DNA of 64,000 bases from Kitasatospora sp. NA04385 (GTDB lineage: Bacteria > Actinomycetota > Actinomycetes > Streptomycetales > Streptomycetaceae), in assembly GCF_013364235.1 (NCBI RefSeq), contig NZ_CP054919.1:4190701-4254700 (forward strand), read 5' to 3'. A model generated the notes under the pieces. That model was given only the letters and a program-made list of their open reading frames with translations, was not told the DNA's origin and did not search any database. Shown here piece after piece: positions 17,874-25,855 of the stretch; position 1 is the first letter of the stretch, and each line of letters begins with the position of its first letter. Both the position numbers and the translations under genes were made by a program.

Positions 17874-19337
17874 GTGGCCAGGTTCTCGCTGCGGGTGCGC
17901 CTGCTGGTGCTCGCGCTGCTGCTGGTCACCACCGGCCTGGTGGTGAGCGACACCCTGGTGCTGGGCACCGTCCGCGGGCAGCTGGTGGACCGCGCCGACG
18001 AGCAGCTCGACCGCTTCGCCGAGCCGCTGTCGCACCGCGCGCCGTCCAAGCAGAGCACCACCTCGGTGTTCAGCAGCACCCAGACCGTCAGCCGGCGCTC
18101 CGGCCAGGGCCTGCCCAGCGAGTACGTGGTGCGCTACCTGGCCGAGGACGGCTCGGTGCTGTCGGTGATCCGGCAGCCGCTGAGCGAGTCCGACCCGGAC
18201 CCGCAGCTGCCCGGGCTGGACCGCAAGGGGCTGACCGAGCGGCTGGACGAGCCGTTCACCGCCGCCGGGCCGCGGGCCACCGAGTGGCGCTCGCTGGTGC
18301 TGCCGCTGCAGCGCGGGGTGGCGAACGACCCGGCCGCGCCCAGGTACGTGCAGGTCGCGGTGCCGCTGGCGGAGGTGCAGACCACCATCGCGCACCTGCG
18401 CACCACCTTCCTGAGCATCGGCGCCGCGGTGCTGGTCGGCATCGCGGGCCTGGGCGCCCTCGCGGTGCGGGCCGGGCTGCGCCCGCTGCGCCAGCTGGAG
18501 GCGGGCGCCCAGCGGATCGCCGACGGCGACCTGTCGTACCGGATGCCGGAGCTGCCGGTGCGCACCGAGGCGGGCCGGCTGTCCGAGGCGCTGAACGGGA
18601 TGCTCACCCACATCGAGACGGCGTTCGCCGCCCGGGCCGCCTCCGAGCAGCGGATGCGCCGCTTCGTCGCGGACGCCTCGCACGAGCTGCGCACCCCGCT
18701 GGCGGGCATCCGCGGCTTCGCCGAGCTGCACCGGATGGGCGCGCTGCAGGACGTGGACCGGGCGATGGACCGGATCGAGTCGGAGGCGGTGCGGCTGGGC
18801 GCGCTGGTCGAGGACCTGCTGCTGCTGGCCCGGCTCGACGAGGAGCGCCCGCTCAACCTGGCCCCGATGGACCTGCGCACGCTGGCCGCCGACGCCCTGC
18901 ACGACCTGACCGCGCTGGACCCGGGCCGCCCGGTCGCGCTGACCGGCCCGAACGGCGAGGGCGCCCCGCAGCCCGCCCCGGTCCTGGGCGACGAGGCCAG
19001 GCTGCGCCAGGTGGTGACCAACCTGGTGGGCAACGCGGTCAAGCACACCCCGTCCGGCACCGCGGTGCGGATCGGGGTGGGCCGGGCGGGCGGTGGCTGC
19101 CTGCTGGAGGTCGCCGACCGGGGCCCGGGCCTGAGCGAGGAGCAGGCCGCCCAGGTGTTCGAGCGCTTCTACCGGGCGGACGCCTCGCGCAGCCGCCGGG
19201 TCGGCGAGAGCGGGGGATCGGGCCTGGGCCTGGCCATCGCCAGCGCCCTGGTGTCGGCGCACGGCGGCGAGCTGACCCTGCGCACCGCGCCGGGCGACGG
19301 GGCGGCCTTCCGGCTCTCGCTGCCGCACCAGAGCTGA
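17874..19337 (+). CDS. Sensor histidine kinase
   Basis: 487 residues, GTG at 17874. Two membrane helices (about 8-28 and 170-192) bracket an extracytoplasmic sensor domain. A HAMP linker (RPLRQLEAGAQRIADGDL) precedes the HisKA box FVADASHELRTPLAGI (His about 271) and the HATPase: N box RQVVTNLVGNAVKHTPSG, G1 DRGPGLS, F box FERFYRADASRSR, G2 GGSGLGLAIASALV. It autophosphorylates and passes phosphate to the adjacent response regulator. The signal is unknown. Confidence 0.92.
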   Translation: MARFSLRVRLLVLALLLVTTGLVVSDTLVLGTVRGQLVDRADEQLDRFAEPLSHRAPSKQSTTSVFSSTQTVSRRSGQGLPSEYVVRYLAEDGSVLSVIRQPLSESDPDPQLPGLDRKGLTERLDEPFTAAGPRATEWRSLVLPLQRGVANDPAAPRYVQVAVPLAEVQTTIAHLRTTFLSIGAAVLVGIAGLGALAVRAGLRPLRQLEAGAQRIADGDLSYRMPELPVRTEAGRLSEALNGMLTHIETAFAARAASEQRMRRFVADASHELRTPLAGIRGFAELHRMGALQDVDRAMDRIESEAVRLGALVEDLLLLARLDEERPLNLAPMDLRTLAADALHDLTALDPGRPVALTGPNGEGAPQPAPVLGDEARLRQVVTNLVGNAVKHTPSGTAVRIGVGRAGGGCLLEVADRGPGLSEEQAAQVFERFYRADASRSRRVGESGGSGLGLAIASALVSAHGGELTLRTAPGDGAAFRLSLPHQS

Positions 19338-19492
19338 GACCCCGTCAGCGGGGGCGCCGTCAAGCGCCGTTCGGTACACCCGGGCTGCCCGGACGCTGCT
19401 TGTGAGCGCCCGGTCGGGCCCCCGATCATCGGTGTGTCACGAAACACCCAACCCCCCTGCCACCGCACTGATAAGCATCATGGATACTTCCC

Positions 19493-19516
19493 TTGTGAAC
19501 GTGTTCACGTTCACAA
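19493..19516. promoter_or_regulatory. Rex-type operator upstream of cydA
   Basis: TTGTGAACG (19493-19501) and CGTTCACAA (19508-19516) form a perfect 9-bp palindrome. Within it TGTGAACGTGTTCACG (19494-19509) matches the Rex operator TGTGAACnnnTTCACA in all but the last base. In Streptomyces, Rex represses cyd genes when NADH/NAD+ is low, that is, when oxygen is sufficient. TTGGGA (19527) and TGCTAG (19551) spaced by 18 nt are a possible promoter just downstream. Confidence 0.85.
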
Positions 19517-19606
19517 GCGGACAAGCTTGGGACGGTTCGGCATGCTTGCGTGCTAGATCTGCCCTTCTGTCTGGTATGTGGCACAACCCCTGTGAGAGAG
19601 GGCGCA

Positions 19607-21148
19607 GTGGACCTAGCAGTCGCTCACGAGACCATCTCGCGATGGCAGTTCGGCATCACCACCGTCTACCACTTCCTCTTCGTGCCCCTCACGATCAGCC
19701 TGGCCTCGATCGTGGCCGGCCTGCAGACCGCCTGGGTGCGCACGGGCAAGGAGAAGTACTTCCACGCCACCAAGTTCTGGGGCAGGCTCTTCCTGATCAA
19801 CATCGCCATGGGCGTGGTCACCGGCATCGTCCAGGAGTTCCAGTTCGGCATGAACTGGTCCGACTACTCCCGCTTCGTCGGCGACGTGTTCGGCGCCCCG
19901 CTGGCGATGGAGGCGCTGATCGCCTTCTTCTTCGAGTCCACCTTCATCGGCCTGTGGATCTTCGGCTGGGACCGGCTCCCGAAGAAGGTCCACCTGGCCT
20001 GCATCTGGCTGGTCGCGATCGGCACCGCGCTCTCCGCGTACTTCATCCTGGCCGCGAACTCCTGGATGCAGCACCCGGTCGGCTACCGGATCGACCCGGC
20101 CACCGGGAAGGCCCAGCTCACCGACATCGTCCGGGTGCTGACCCAGAACACCACCCTGGTGCAGGTCTTCCACACCCTCACCGCGGCCTTCCTCACCGGC
20201 GGCGCCTTCGTGGTCGGCATCGCCAGCTACCACCTGTGGCGGGCCAAGCGGGGCAAGCAGCCCGACCGCCGCCGGACCGCCGCGATGCGCACCTCGCTGC
20301 GGGTCGGCCTGGCCGTCGCCGCGGTGGCCGGCCTCGGCGTTGCGATCAGCGGCGACACCCTCGGCAAGGTGATGTTCGAGCAGCAGCCGATGAAGATGGC
20401 CGCCGCCGAAGCCCTGTGGGACACCCAGGCGCCCGCCCCGTTCTCGATCTTCGCCGTCGGCGACGTGTCCAAGGGCCACAACTCGGTCGAGCTGGAGATC
20501 CCCGGGATACTGTCCTTCCTCGCCCACAGCGACTTCTCCTCCGCGGTGCCCGGCATCAACGACACCGCCGCCGCCGAGGCCGCGCAGCACGGCGGCCGGC
20601 CGGACGACTACATCCCCAACATCTTCGTCACCTACTGGGGCTTCCGGCTGATGATCGGCTTCGGCATGACGTCCTTCGCCGCCGCCCTGATCGGCCTGTG
20701 GACCACCCGCCGCAGGTTCTGGCTCGCCCCCGAGCACCGCACCGGCGAGGACGAGCCGCCGAAGCTGATGCTCACCAGGAACCGGGAGATGAGCGTCTTC
20801 TTCACCCGGTGGAGCTGGCGGATCGGCATCCTCACCATGGGCTTCCCGCTGCTCGCCAACAGCTTCGGCTGGATCTTCACCGAGATGGGCCGCCAGCCCT
20901 GGGTGGTGTTCGGCCTGATGCGCACCCGCGACGCGGTCTCCCCGAACGTCACCGTCGGCACCCAAGTGGTCGGCCTGGCCACGCTGACCGCGCTCTACGC
21001 GGTCCTCGCCGTCATCGAGGTCGGACTGCTCGCCAAGTACGCCGCCGCCGGGCCCGACACCGACGAGCAGCCGCCGGCCAAGGACCCGACCCTGCGCGGC
21101 CCCTCCGACGACGAGGACGCCGACCAGCCCCTCGCCTTCGCGTACTGA
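19607..21148 (+). CDS. cydA: Cytochrome bd ubiquinol/menaquinol oxidase subunit I
   Basis: 513 residues from a GTG at 19607 behind GAGGGC; longer frames have no site. Quinol oxidase subunit carrying haems b558, b595 and d; reduces O2 to water with high affinity at the membrane. Motifs: ARWQ-type SRWQFGITTVYHFLFVP with the haem b595 His, GIVQEFQFGMNW, and the conserved GRQPW in TEMGRQPWVVFG. About nine membrane helices. The quinol-binding Q loop is short. First gene of a cydA-cydB-cydDC operon under a Rex-type operator, so it should be induced on oxygen limitation. Confidence 0.95.
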   Translation: MDLAVAHETISRWQFGITTVYHFLFVPLTISLASIVAGLQTAWVRTGKEKYFHATKFWGRLFLINIAMGVVTGIVQEFQFGMNWSDYSRFVGDVFGAPLAMEALIAFFFESTFIGLWIFGWDRLPKKVHLACIWLVAIGTALSAYFILAANSWMQHPVGYRIDPATGKAQLTDIVRVLTQNTTLVQVFHTLTAAFLTGGAFVVGIASYHLWRAKRGKQPDRRRTAAMRTSLRVGLAVAAVAGLGVAISGDTLGKVMFEQQPMKMAAAEALWDTQAPAPFSIFAVGDVSKGHNSVELEIPGILSFLAHSDFSSAVPGINDTAAAEAAQHGGRPDDYIPNIFVTYWGFRLMIGFGMTSFAAALIGLWTTRRRFWLAPEHRTGEDEPPKLMLTRNREMSVFFTRWSWRIGILTMGFPLLANSFGWIFTEMGRQPWVVFGLMRTRDAVSPNVTVGTQVVGLATLTALYAVLAVIEVGLLAKYAAAGPDTDEQPPAKDPTLRGPSDDEDADQPLAFAY

Positions 21149-21159
21149 GGACGGATCAC

Positions 21160-22167
21160 ATGCACCTGCACGACCTCTGGTTCATCCTGATCGCGGTCCT
21201 GTGGATCGGCTACTTCTTCCTGGAGGGCTTCGACTTCGGCATCGGCGTCCTCACCCGGCTGCTGGCCCGGAACACCGCCGAGCGCCGCGTCCTGATCAAC
21301 ACCATCGGCCCGGTCTGGGACGGCAACGAGGTGTGGCTGCTCACCGCCGGCGGCGCCACCTTCGCCGCCTTCCCCGACTGGTACGCGACCCTGTTCAGCG
21401 GCTTCTTCGTCCCGCTGCTGCTGATCCTGGTCTGCCTGATCGTCCGCGGCGTCTCCTTCGAGTACCGGCACCAGCGCAGCGGCGAGCGCTGGCAGCGCAA
21501 CTGGGAGCTGGCGATCTTCTGGACCTCGCTGCTGCCCGCCTTCCTGTGGGGCGTCGCCTTCGGCAACATCGTGCACGGCGTCGACATCGACGCCGACAAG
21601 AACTACGTCGGCACCCTCGGGGACCTGCTCAACCCGTACGCGCTGCTCGGCGGGCTCACCACGCTGGTGCTGTTCACCTTCCACGGCGCGGTGTTCGCCT
21701 CGCTCAAGACCAGCGGCGAGATCCGGCTCCGGGCCCGCGCCCAGGCCACCGCGCTCGGCCTGGCCACCGCCGTGCTCGCCCTGGTCTTCCTGGTCTGGAC
21801 GCAGGCGCACTCCGGCAACGGCTGGAGCCTGGCCGCGCTGGTCGTCGCCGTGCTGGCGCTGCTCGCCGCGCTCGGCGCCAACCGGCTGGCCCGCGAGGGC
21901 TGGGCGTTCGCCTTCAGCGGCCTGACCATCGTGGCCGCGGTCGGCATGCTCTTCCTGTCGCTGTTCCCGGACGTGATGCCCTCCACGCTGAACCCCGACT
22001 GGTCGCTGACCGTCACCAACGCCTCGTCCTCGCCCTACACCCTCAAGGTGATGACGGTCGTCGCCCTGGTCTTCACCCCGCTCGTGCTGCTCTACCAGGG
22101 CTGGACGTACTGGGTGTTCCGGCGCCGGATCGGCGTCCAGCACATCCCCGCCGCCGCGCACCACTGA
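21160..22167 (+). CDS. cydB: Cytochrome bd oxidase subunit II
   Basis: 335 residues, ATG at 21160, 11 nt after cydA. Eight or nine membrane helices. The N-terminus WIGYFFLEGFDFGIGVL is the conserved CydB opening, followed by GPVWDGNEVWLLTAGGATFAAFP in pieces. CydB stabilises the oxidase and helps bind haem d in subunit I. It has no motif changes that suggest a cyanide-insensitive CIO variant beyond this. It is followed at 17 nt by the cydDC gene. Confidence 0.95.
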   Translation: MHLHDLWFILIAVLWIGYFFLEGFDFGIGVLTRLLARNTAERRVLINTIGPVWDGNEVWLLTAGGATFAAFPDWYATLFSGFFVPLLLILVCLIVRGVSFEYRHQRSGERWQRNWELAIFWTSLLPAFLWGVAFGNIVHGVDIDADKNYVGTLGDLLNPYALLGGLTTLVLFTFHGAVFASLKTSGEIRLRARAQATALGLATAVLALVFLVWTQAHSGNGWSLAALVVAVLALLAALGANRLAREGWAFAFSGLTIVAAVGMLFLSLFPDVMPSTLNPDWSLTVTNASSSPYTLKVMTVVALVFTPLVLLYQGWTYWVFRRRIGVQHIPAAAHH

Positions 22168-22184
22168 CCGCAGGAGCCGAACAG

Positions 22185-24758
22185 ATGGACCGCCAGCAGC
22201 GGATGCGACCGATCGACCCCCGGCTGCTGGCGCACGCCCGCACCACCCGCGCCTTCCTCGCCGGCTCCGTCCTGCTCGGCGGGGCGGGCGCGGTGCTGCT
22301 GGTGGCCCAGGCCGCGCTGATCGCCTCCCTGGTGGTCGACGGCTTCCAGCGCGGCCGCTCCGGGCTGTGGGGGCAGCTGCTCGGCCTGGCCGCGGTCACC
22401 CTCGGCCGGGCCCTGGTCGCCTGGCTCACCGAACTCACCGCCCACCGCTCGGTGGCCGCCGTCAAGTCCGCGCTGCGCCGCCGCCTGCTCGGCCACGCCA
22501 CCGCGCTCGGCCCCGGCTACCTCGCCGGCCGCCGCACCGGCGACCTCGCCACCCTCGCCACCCGCGGCGTCGACGCGCTCGACGACTACTTCGCCCGGTA
22601 CCTGCCGCAACTGGCCCTGGCCGTGGTCGTCCCGGCGGTCGTGCTGGCCCGGATCCTCGGCGCCGACTGGGAGTCCGCCGCGATCGTCTGCGGCACGCTG
22701 CCGCTGATCCCGCTGTTCATGATCCTGATCGGCCACGCCACCCAGGCCCGCACCGACCGCCAGTTCGCCGGACTCGCCCGGCTCTCCCACCACTTCCTCG
22801 ACGTGGTCGCCGGACTGCCCACCCTGAAGGTCTTCGGCCGGGCCCGCGCCCAGGCCCGGGCGATCGGCCGGATCACCGAGGACTACCGCCGCGCCACCCT
22901 GCGCACCCTGCGGCTGGCCTTCGTCTCCTCCTTCGCGCTGGAACTGCTCTCCACCCTCTCGGTCGCCCTGGTCGCGGTCTCGATCGGCTTCCGGCTGGTG
23001 GGCGGCACCCTCGACCTGGAGACCGGCCTGCTGGTGCTGGTCCTCGCCCCCGAGGTGTACCTGCCGATCCGCCAGGTCGGCGCGCTCTACCACTCCAGCG
23101 CGGAGGGCCTGGCCGCCGCCGGGAGGATCTTCGAGGTGCTGGAGACCCCGCTGCCGGCGCACGGCACCCGGCCCGCCCCGGTCGGCGCCGACCTCCGGGT
23201 CGAGGGCCTGACGGTCCGCCACCCCGGGCGCGGCGGCGCGACGCCGACGGAGTTCTCGATGACCGTGCCGGCCGGGCGCACCACCGTCCTCACCGGCCCC
23301 AGCGGCGCCGGCAAGACCACCCTGGCCGCCGTCCTGCTCGGCTTCGTCCGCCCCGACGCCGGGCGGGTCCTGCTCGGGGAGCAGGACCTCGCCGACACCG
23401 ACCCGGCGAGCTGGCACGCGCAGGTCGCCTGGGTCCCGCAGCACCCGCACCTGTTCGCCGGGACGGTCGCCGAGAACGTCCGCCTCGCCCGCCCCGACGC
23501 GAGCGACGCGCAGCTCGCCGCGGCCCTCGCCGCCGCGCACGTCGACTTCACCACCCCGGACACCCGGCTCGCCGAGAACGGCCACGGCCTCTCCGCCGGG
23601 CAGCGCCAGCGCCTCGCGCTGGCCCGCGCCCTGCTCGCCGACCGCCCCGTGCTGATCCTCGACGAGCCCACCGCCCACCTCGACCCCGTCACCGAGGCCG
23701 CCCTCCTCGACACCCTGCGCGGCCTCGACCGCACCGTCCTGCTGATCACCCACCGCCCGGCCCTCACCGCCCTCGCCGACCACCACGTCCACCTGCCGGG
23801 GCCGGCCGCCGCGCCGCAGGCGCGAAGCCGGGGCGGCGAGCACGTGCGAAACCGGGGGCGCGAGGAACCGCGCGAAGCGGAAGGAACCGCCCCGCAGACC
23901 CGGCACGACGGTGACCTGCCGCTCGAAGGGGCCGCCCGGCAGGGCGCGGACCGCAGGACGGAGGCTGCGCCGGAGCCCGATCCGGCCGTCTCCGCCTCCC
24001 GGCCCGCGCGGTTCCCCGCGCCCCTGGGCGTCACCACCCGCGTGCCCCGGCTCTGGCTCGCCGTCCTGCTCGGCGCCCTCGCGCTCGGCTGCGCGGTCGC
24101 GCTGATGGGCACCTCCGGCTGGCTGATCTCGCGGGCCGCGCAGATGCCGCCGGTGCTGTACCTGATGGTCGCGGTGACCTCGGTGCGGGCGTTCGGCATC
24201 GGGCGGAGCGTGTTCCGGTACGCGGAGCGGCTGGTGGCGCACGACGCGGTGCTGCGGGCGCTGGGCGGGGTCCGGACGGCGGTCTACCGGAGGCTGGAGC
24301 GGCTGGCCCCGGCCGGGCTGCCGCAGTTCCGGCGCGGCGACCTGCTGTCCCGGCTGGTCGCGGACGTGGACGCGGTGCAGGACTTCCACCTGCGCTGGCG
24401 GCTGCCGGCCGCCGTCGCCGCCGTGGTCTCGCTGGGCGCCTCGGCCGTGCTGGCGCTCCTCCTGCCGTCGGCCGGCCTGGTGCTGGCGCTGGGCCTGCTG
24501 CTGGCGGGCGCGGCCGTCCCGGCGCTGGAGCGGTGGATCTCCGGCCGGACGGAGCGCCGGCACGCGCCCGCCCGCGGCGAGCTGGCGACCGCGGTGGTCG
24601 ACACGCTGACCGGCACCGCCGAGCTGACCGTGGCGGGCGCCCTGCCGCGCCGGCTGGGCACGGCGGCGGACGCGGACGGGGTGCTGACCCGGCTGGCGGC
24701 CGCTCGGCCGCCGCGGGCGGCCTCTCGGCGGGGCTGGTGGCGCTGGTGTCGGGCCTGA
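22185..24758 (+). CDS. cydDC: CydDC fused ABC exporter, 5' part (CydD plus start of CydC; frame breaks)
   Basis: 857 residues in this frame from the ATG at 22185 behind CAGGAG. CydD half (1-545): membrane domain, Walker A GPSGAGKTTLAAVL, signature LSAGQRQRLALARAL, Walker B VLILDEPTAHLD. A charged linker (about 545-610) leads to the CydC membrane domain (MGTSGWLISRAAQMPPVL). CydDC exports cysteine/glutathione and is needed to assemble cytochrome bd. In actinomycetes the two halves are often one gene. Here homology leaves this frame at about 24700 and resumes in the -1 frame (next entry), consistent with one lost C in a GCCC run. Either an assembly indel or a real mutation. Confidence 0.85.
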   Translation: MDRQQRMRPIDPRLLAHARTTRAFLAGSVLLGGAGAVLLVAQAALIASLVVDGFQRGRSGLWGQLLGLAAVTLGRALVAWLTELTAHRSVAAVKSALRRRLLGHATALGPGYLAGRRTGDLATLATRGVDALDDYFARYLPQLALAVVVPAVVLARILGADWESAAIVCGTLPLIPLFMILIGHATQARTDRQFAGLARLSHHFLDVVAGLPTLKVFGRARAQARAIGRITEDYRRATLRTLRLAFVSSFALELLSTLSVALVAVSIGFRLVGGTLDLETGLLVLVLAPEVYLPIRQVGALYHSSAEGLAAAGRIFEVLETPLPAHGTRPAPVGADLRVEGLTVRHPGRGGATPTEFSMTVPAGRTTVLTGPSGAGKTTLAAVLLGFVRPDAGRVLLGEQDLADTDPASWHAQVAWVPQHPHLFAGTVAENVRLARPDASDAQLAAALAAAHVDFTTPDTRLAENGHGLSAGQRQRLALARALLADRPVLILDEPTAHLDPVTEAALLDTLRGLDRTVLLITHRPALTALADHHVHLPGPAAAPQARSRGGEHVRNRGREEPREAEGTAPQTRHDGDLPLEGAARQGADRRTEAAPEPDPAVSASRPARFPAPLGVTTRVPRLWLAVLLGALALGCAVALMGTSGWLISRAAQMPPVLYLMVAVTSVRAFGIGRSVFRYAERLVAHDAVLRALGGVRTAVYRRLERLAPAGLPQFRRGDLLSRLVADVDAVQDFHLRWRLPAAVAAVVSLGASAVLALLLPSAGLVLALGLLLAGAAVPALERWISGRTERRHAPARGELATAVVDTLTGTAELTVAGALPRRLGTAADADGVLTRLAAARPPRAASRRGWWRWCRA
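23854..24024. repeat. Inverted repeat inside the CydD-CydC linker
   Basis: GGGGGCGCGAGGAACCGCGC (from 23854) and CGCGCGGTTCCCCGCGCCCC (24005-24024) are near-perfect inverted copies, about 130 nt apart, within the hydrophilic linker of the fused protein. The core is the streptomycete GGGGCGCGGGGAACnGCGCG repeat type. The linker between the CydD and CydC halves thus seems to have been lengthened by a repeat element that stayed open in frame. Confidence 0.6.
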
Positions 24759-25750
24759 CGGTGGTCGCGGCCGCGGCGGTCGGGGTGCGGGCGGTGGCCT
24801 CGGGCGCGCTGCCGGGGGTGTGCCTGGCGGTGGTGGTGCTGACACCGCTGGCCGCGTTCGAGGCGGTGGCGGGCATGCCCACCGCGGTGCGCCACCGGGA
24901 GCGGGCCAGGGCCGCCCGGGAGCGGCTGGACCAGGTGCTGGCCGCGCCGCTGCCGGTCCGCGAGCCGGACGCGCCCGGGCCGCTGCCCGCCGTCCGGCTG
25001 CCGCTCACCGTCGAGGACCTGACGGTGCGCTGGCCGGGCGCCGGGCGGGACGCGCTGTGCGGCGTCGGCCTGGAGCTGACGGCCGGGCGGCGGATCGCGG
25101 TGGTCGGGGCGTCCGGGTCGGGCAAGACCACGCTGGCGCAGGCCCTGCTGCGCTTCGTCGAGCCCTCGGCCGGGGCGGTGCGGCTGGCGGGCACCGACAC
25201 CCGGGAGCTGGCCGGTGAGGACGTCCGCCGGGTGGTGGGGCTGTGCGCGCAGGACGCGCACGTCTTCGACAGCTCGGTGCGGGAGAACCTGCGGCTGGCC
25301 CGGCCGGACGCCGACGAGGCGGCGCTGCGGGCGGCGCTGGCCCGGGCCCGGCTGCTGGAGTGGGTGGACGGCCTGCCGGAGGGCCTGGACACCATGGTCG
25401 GCGAGCACGGGGCCCGGCTGTCGGGCGGCCAGCGCCAGCGCCTCGCGCTGGCCCGGGCGCTGCTCGCGGACTTCCCGGTGCTGGTGCTGGACGAGCCGGC
25501 CGAGCACCTGGACGTCGCCACGGCGGACGCGCTGACCGCCGACCTGCTGACCGCCACCGCGGGCCGCACCACGCTGCTGATCACCCACCGGCTGGCCGGG
25601 CTGGACGACGACGGCGTGGACGAGGTGCTGGTGCTGGACGGCGGCCGGGTGGTCGAGCGCGGCCGCTGGTCGGAGCTGGCGGCCCGGCCGGGCGGCCGGC
25701 TGGCGCGGATGGTCGAGCGGGAGCGGGCGGGCGAGCGGGTGGCGGTCTGA
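24702..25750 (+). CDS. cydDC: CydDC fused ABC exporter, 3' part (CydC ATPase; frameshifted)
   Basis: About 349 residues that continue CydC after the frame break: SAAAGGLSAGLVALVSG membrane segment, then the nucleotide-binding domain with Walker A GASGSGKTTLAQALL, signature LSGGQRQRLALARALL and Walker B VLVLDEPAEHLD, and H-loop ITHRLAG. There is no start codon or ribosome-binding site at the junction, so it is not a separate gene. The intact catalytic motifs argue that selection still acts on it. With the upstream part it gives a fusion of about 1,190 residues, the usual size. Confidence 0.75.
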
Positions 25751-25855
25751 GCCCGGCCTGCGGCCTGCGGGCGGGTGGGTGGCGGTCTGCGGTCGGGCGG
25801 GCGAGCGGGTCGGCGGCCTGCGTGGGGGTGTCGCCGTTCCGGAAAGGGGCAAATC

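Noticed and set aside
19613..20965. Histidine/glutamate-rich open frame opposite cydA
   Set aside because: Antisense artefact of a conserved oxidase subunit gene.
24690..24710. Programmed -1 frameshift in cydDC
   Set aside because: No slippery heptamer of the X XXY YYZ type or clear downstream pseudoknot is visible; an indel is simpler.
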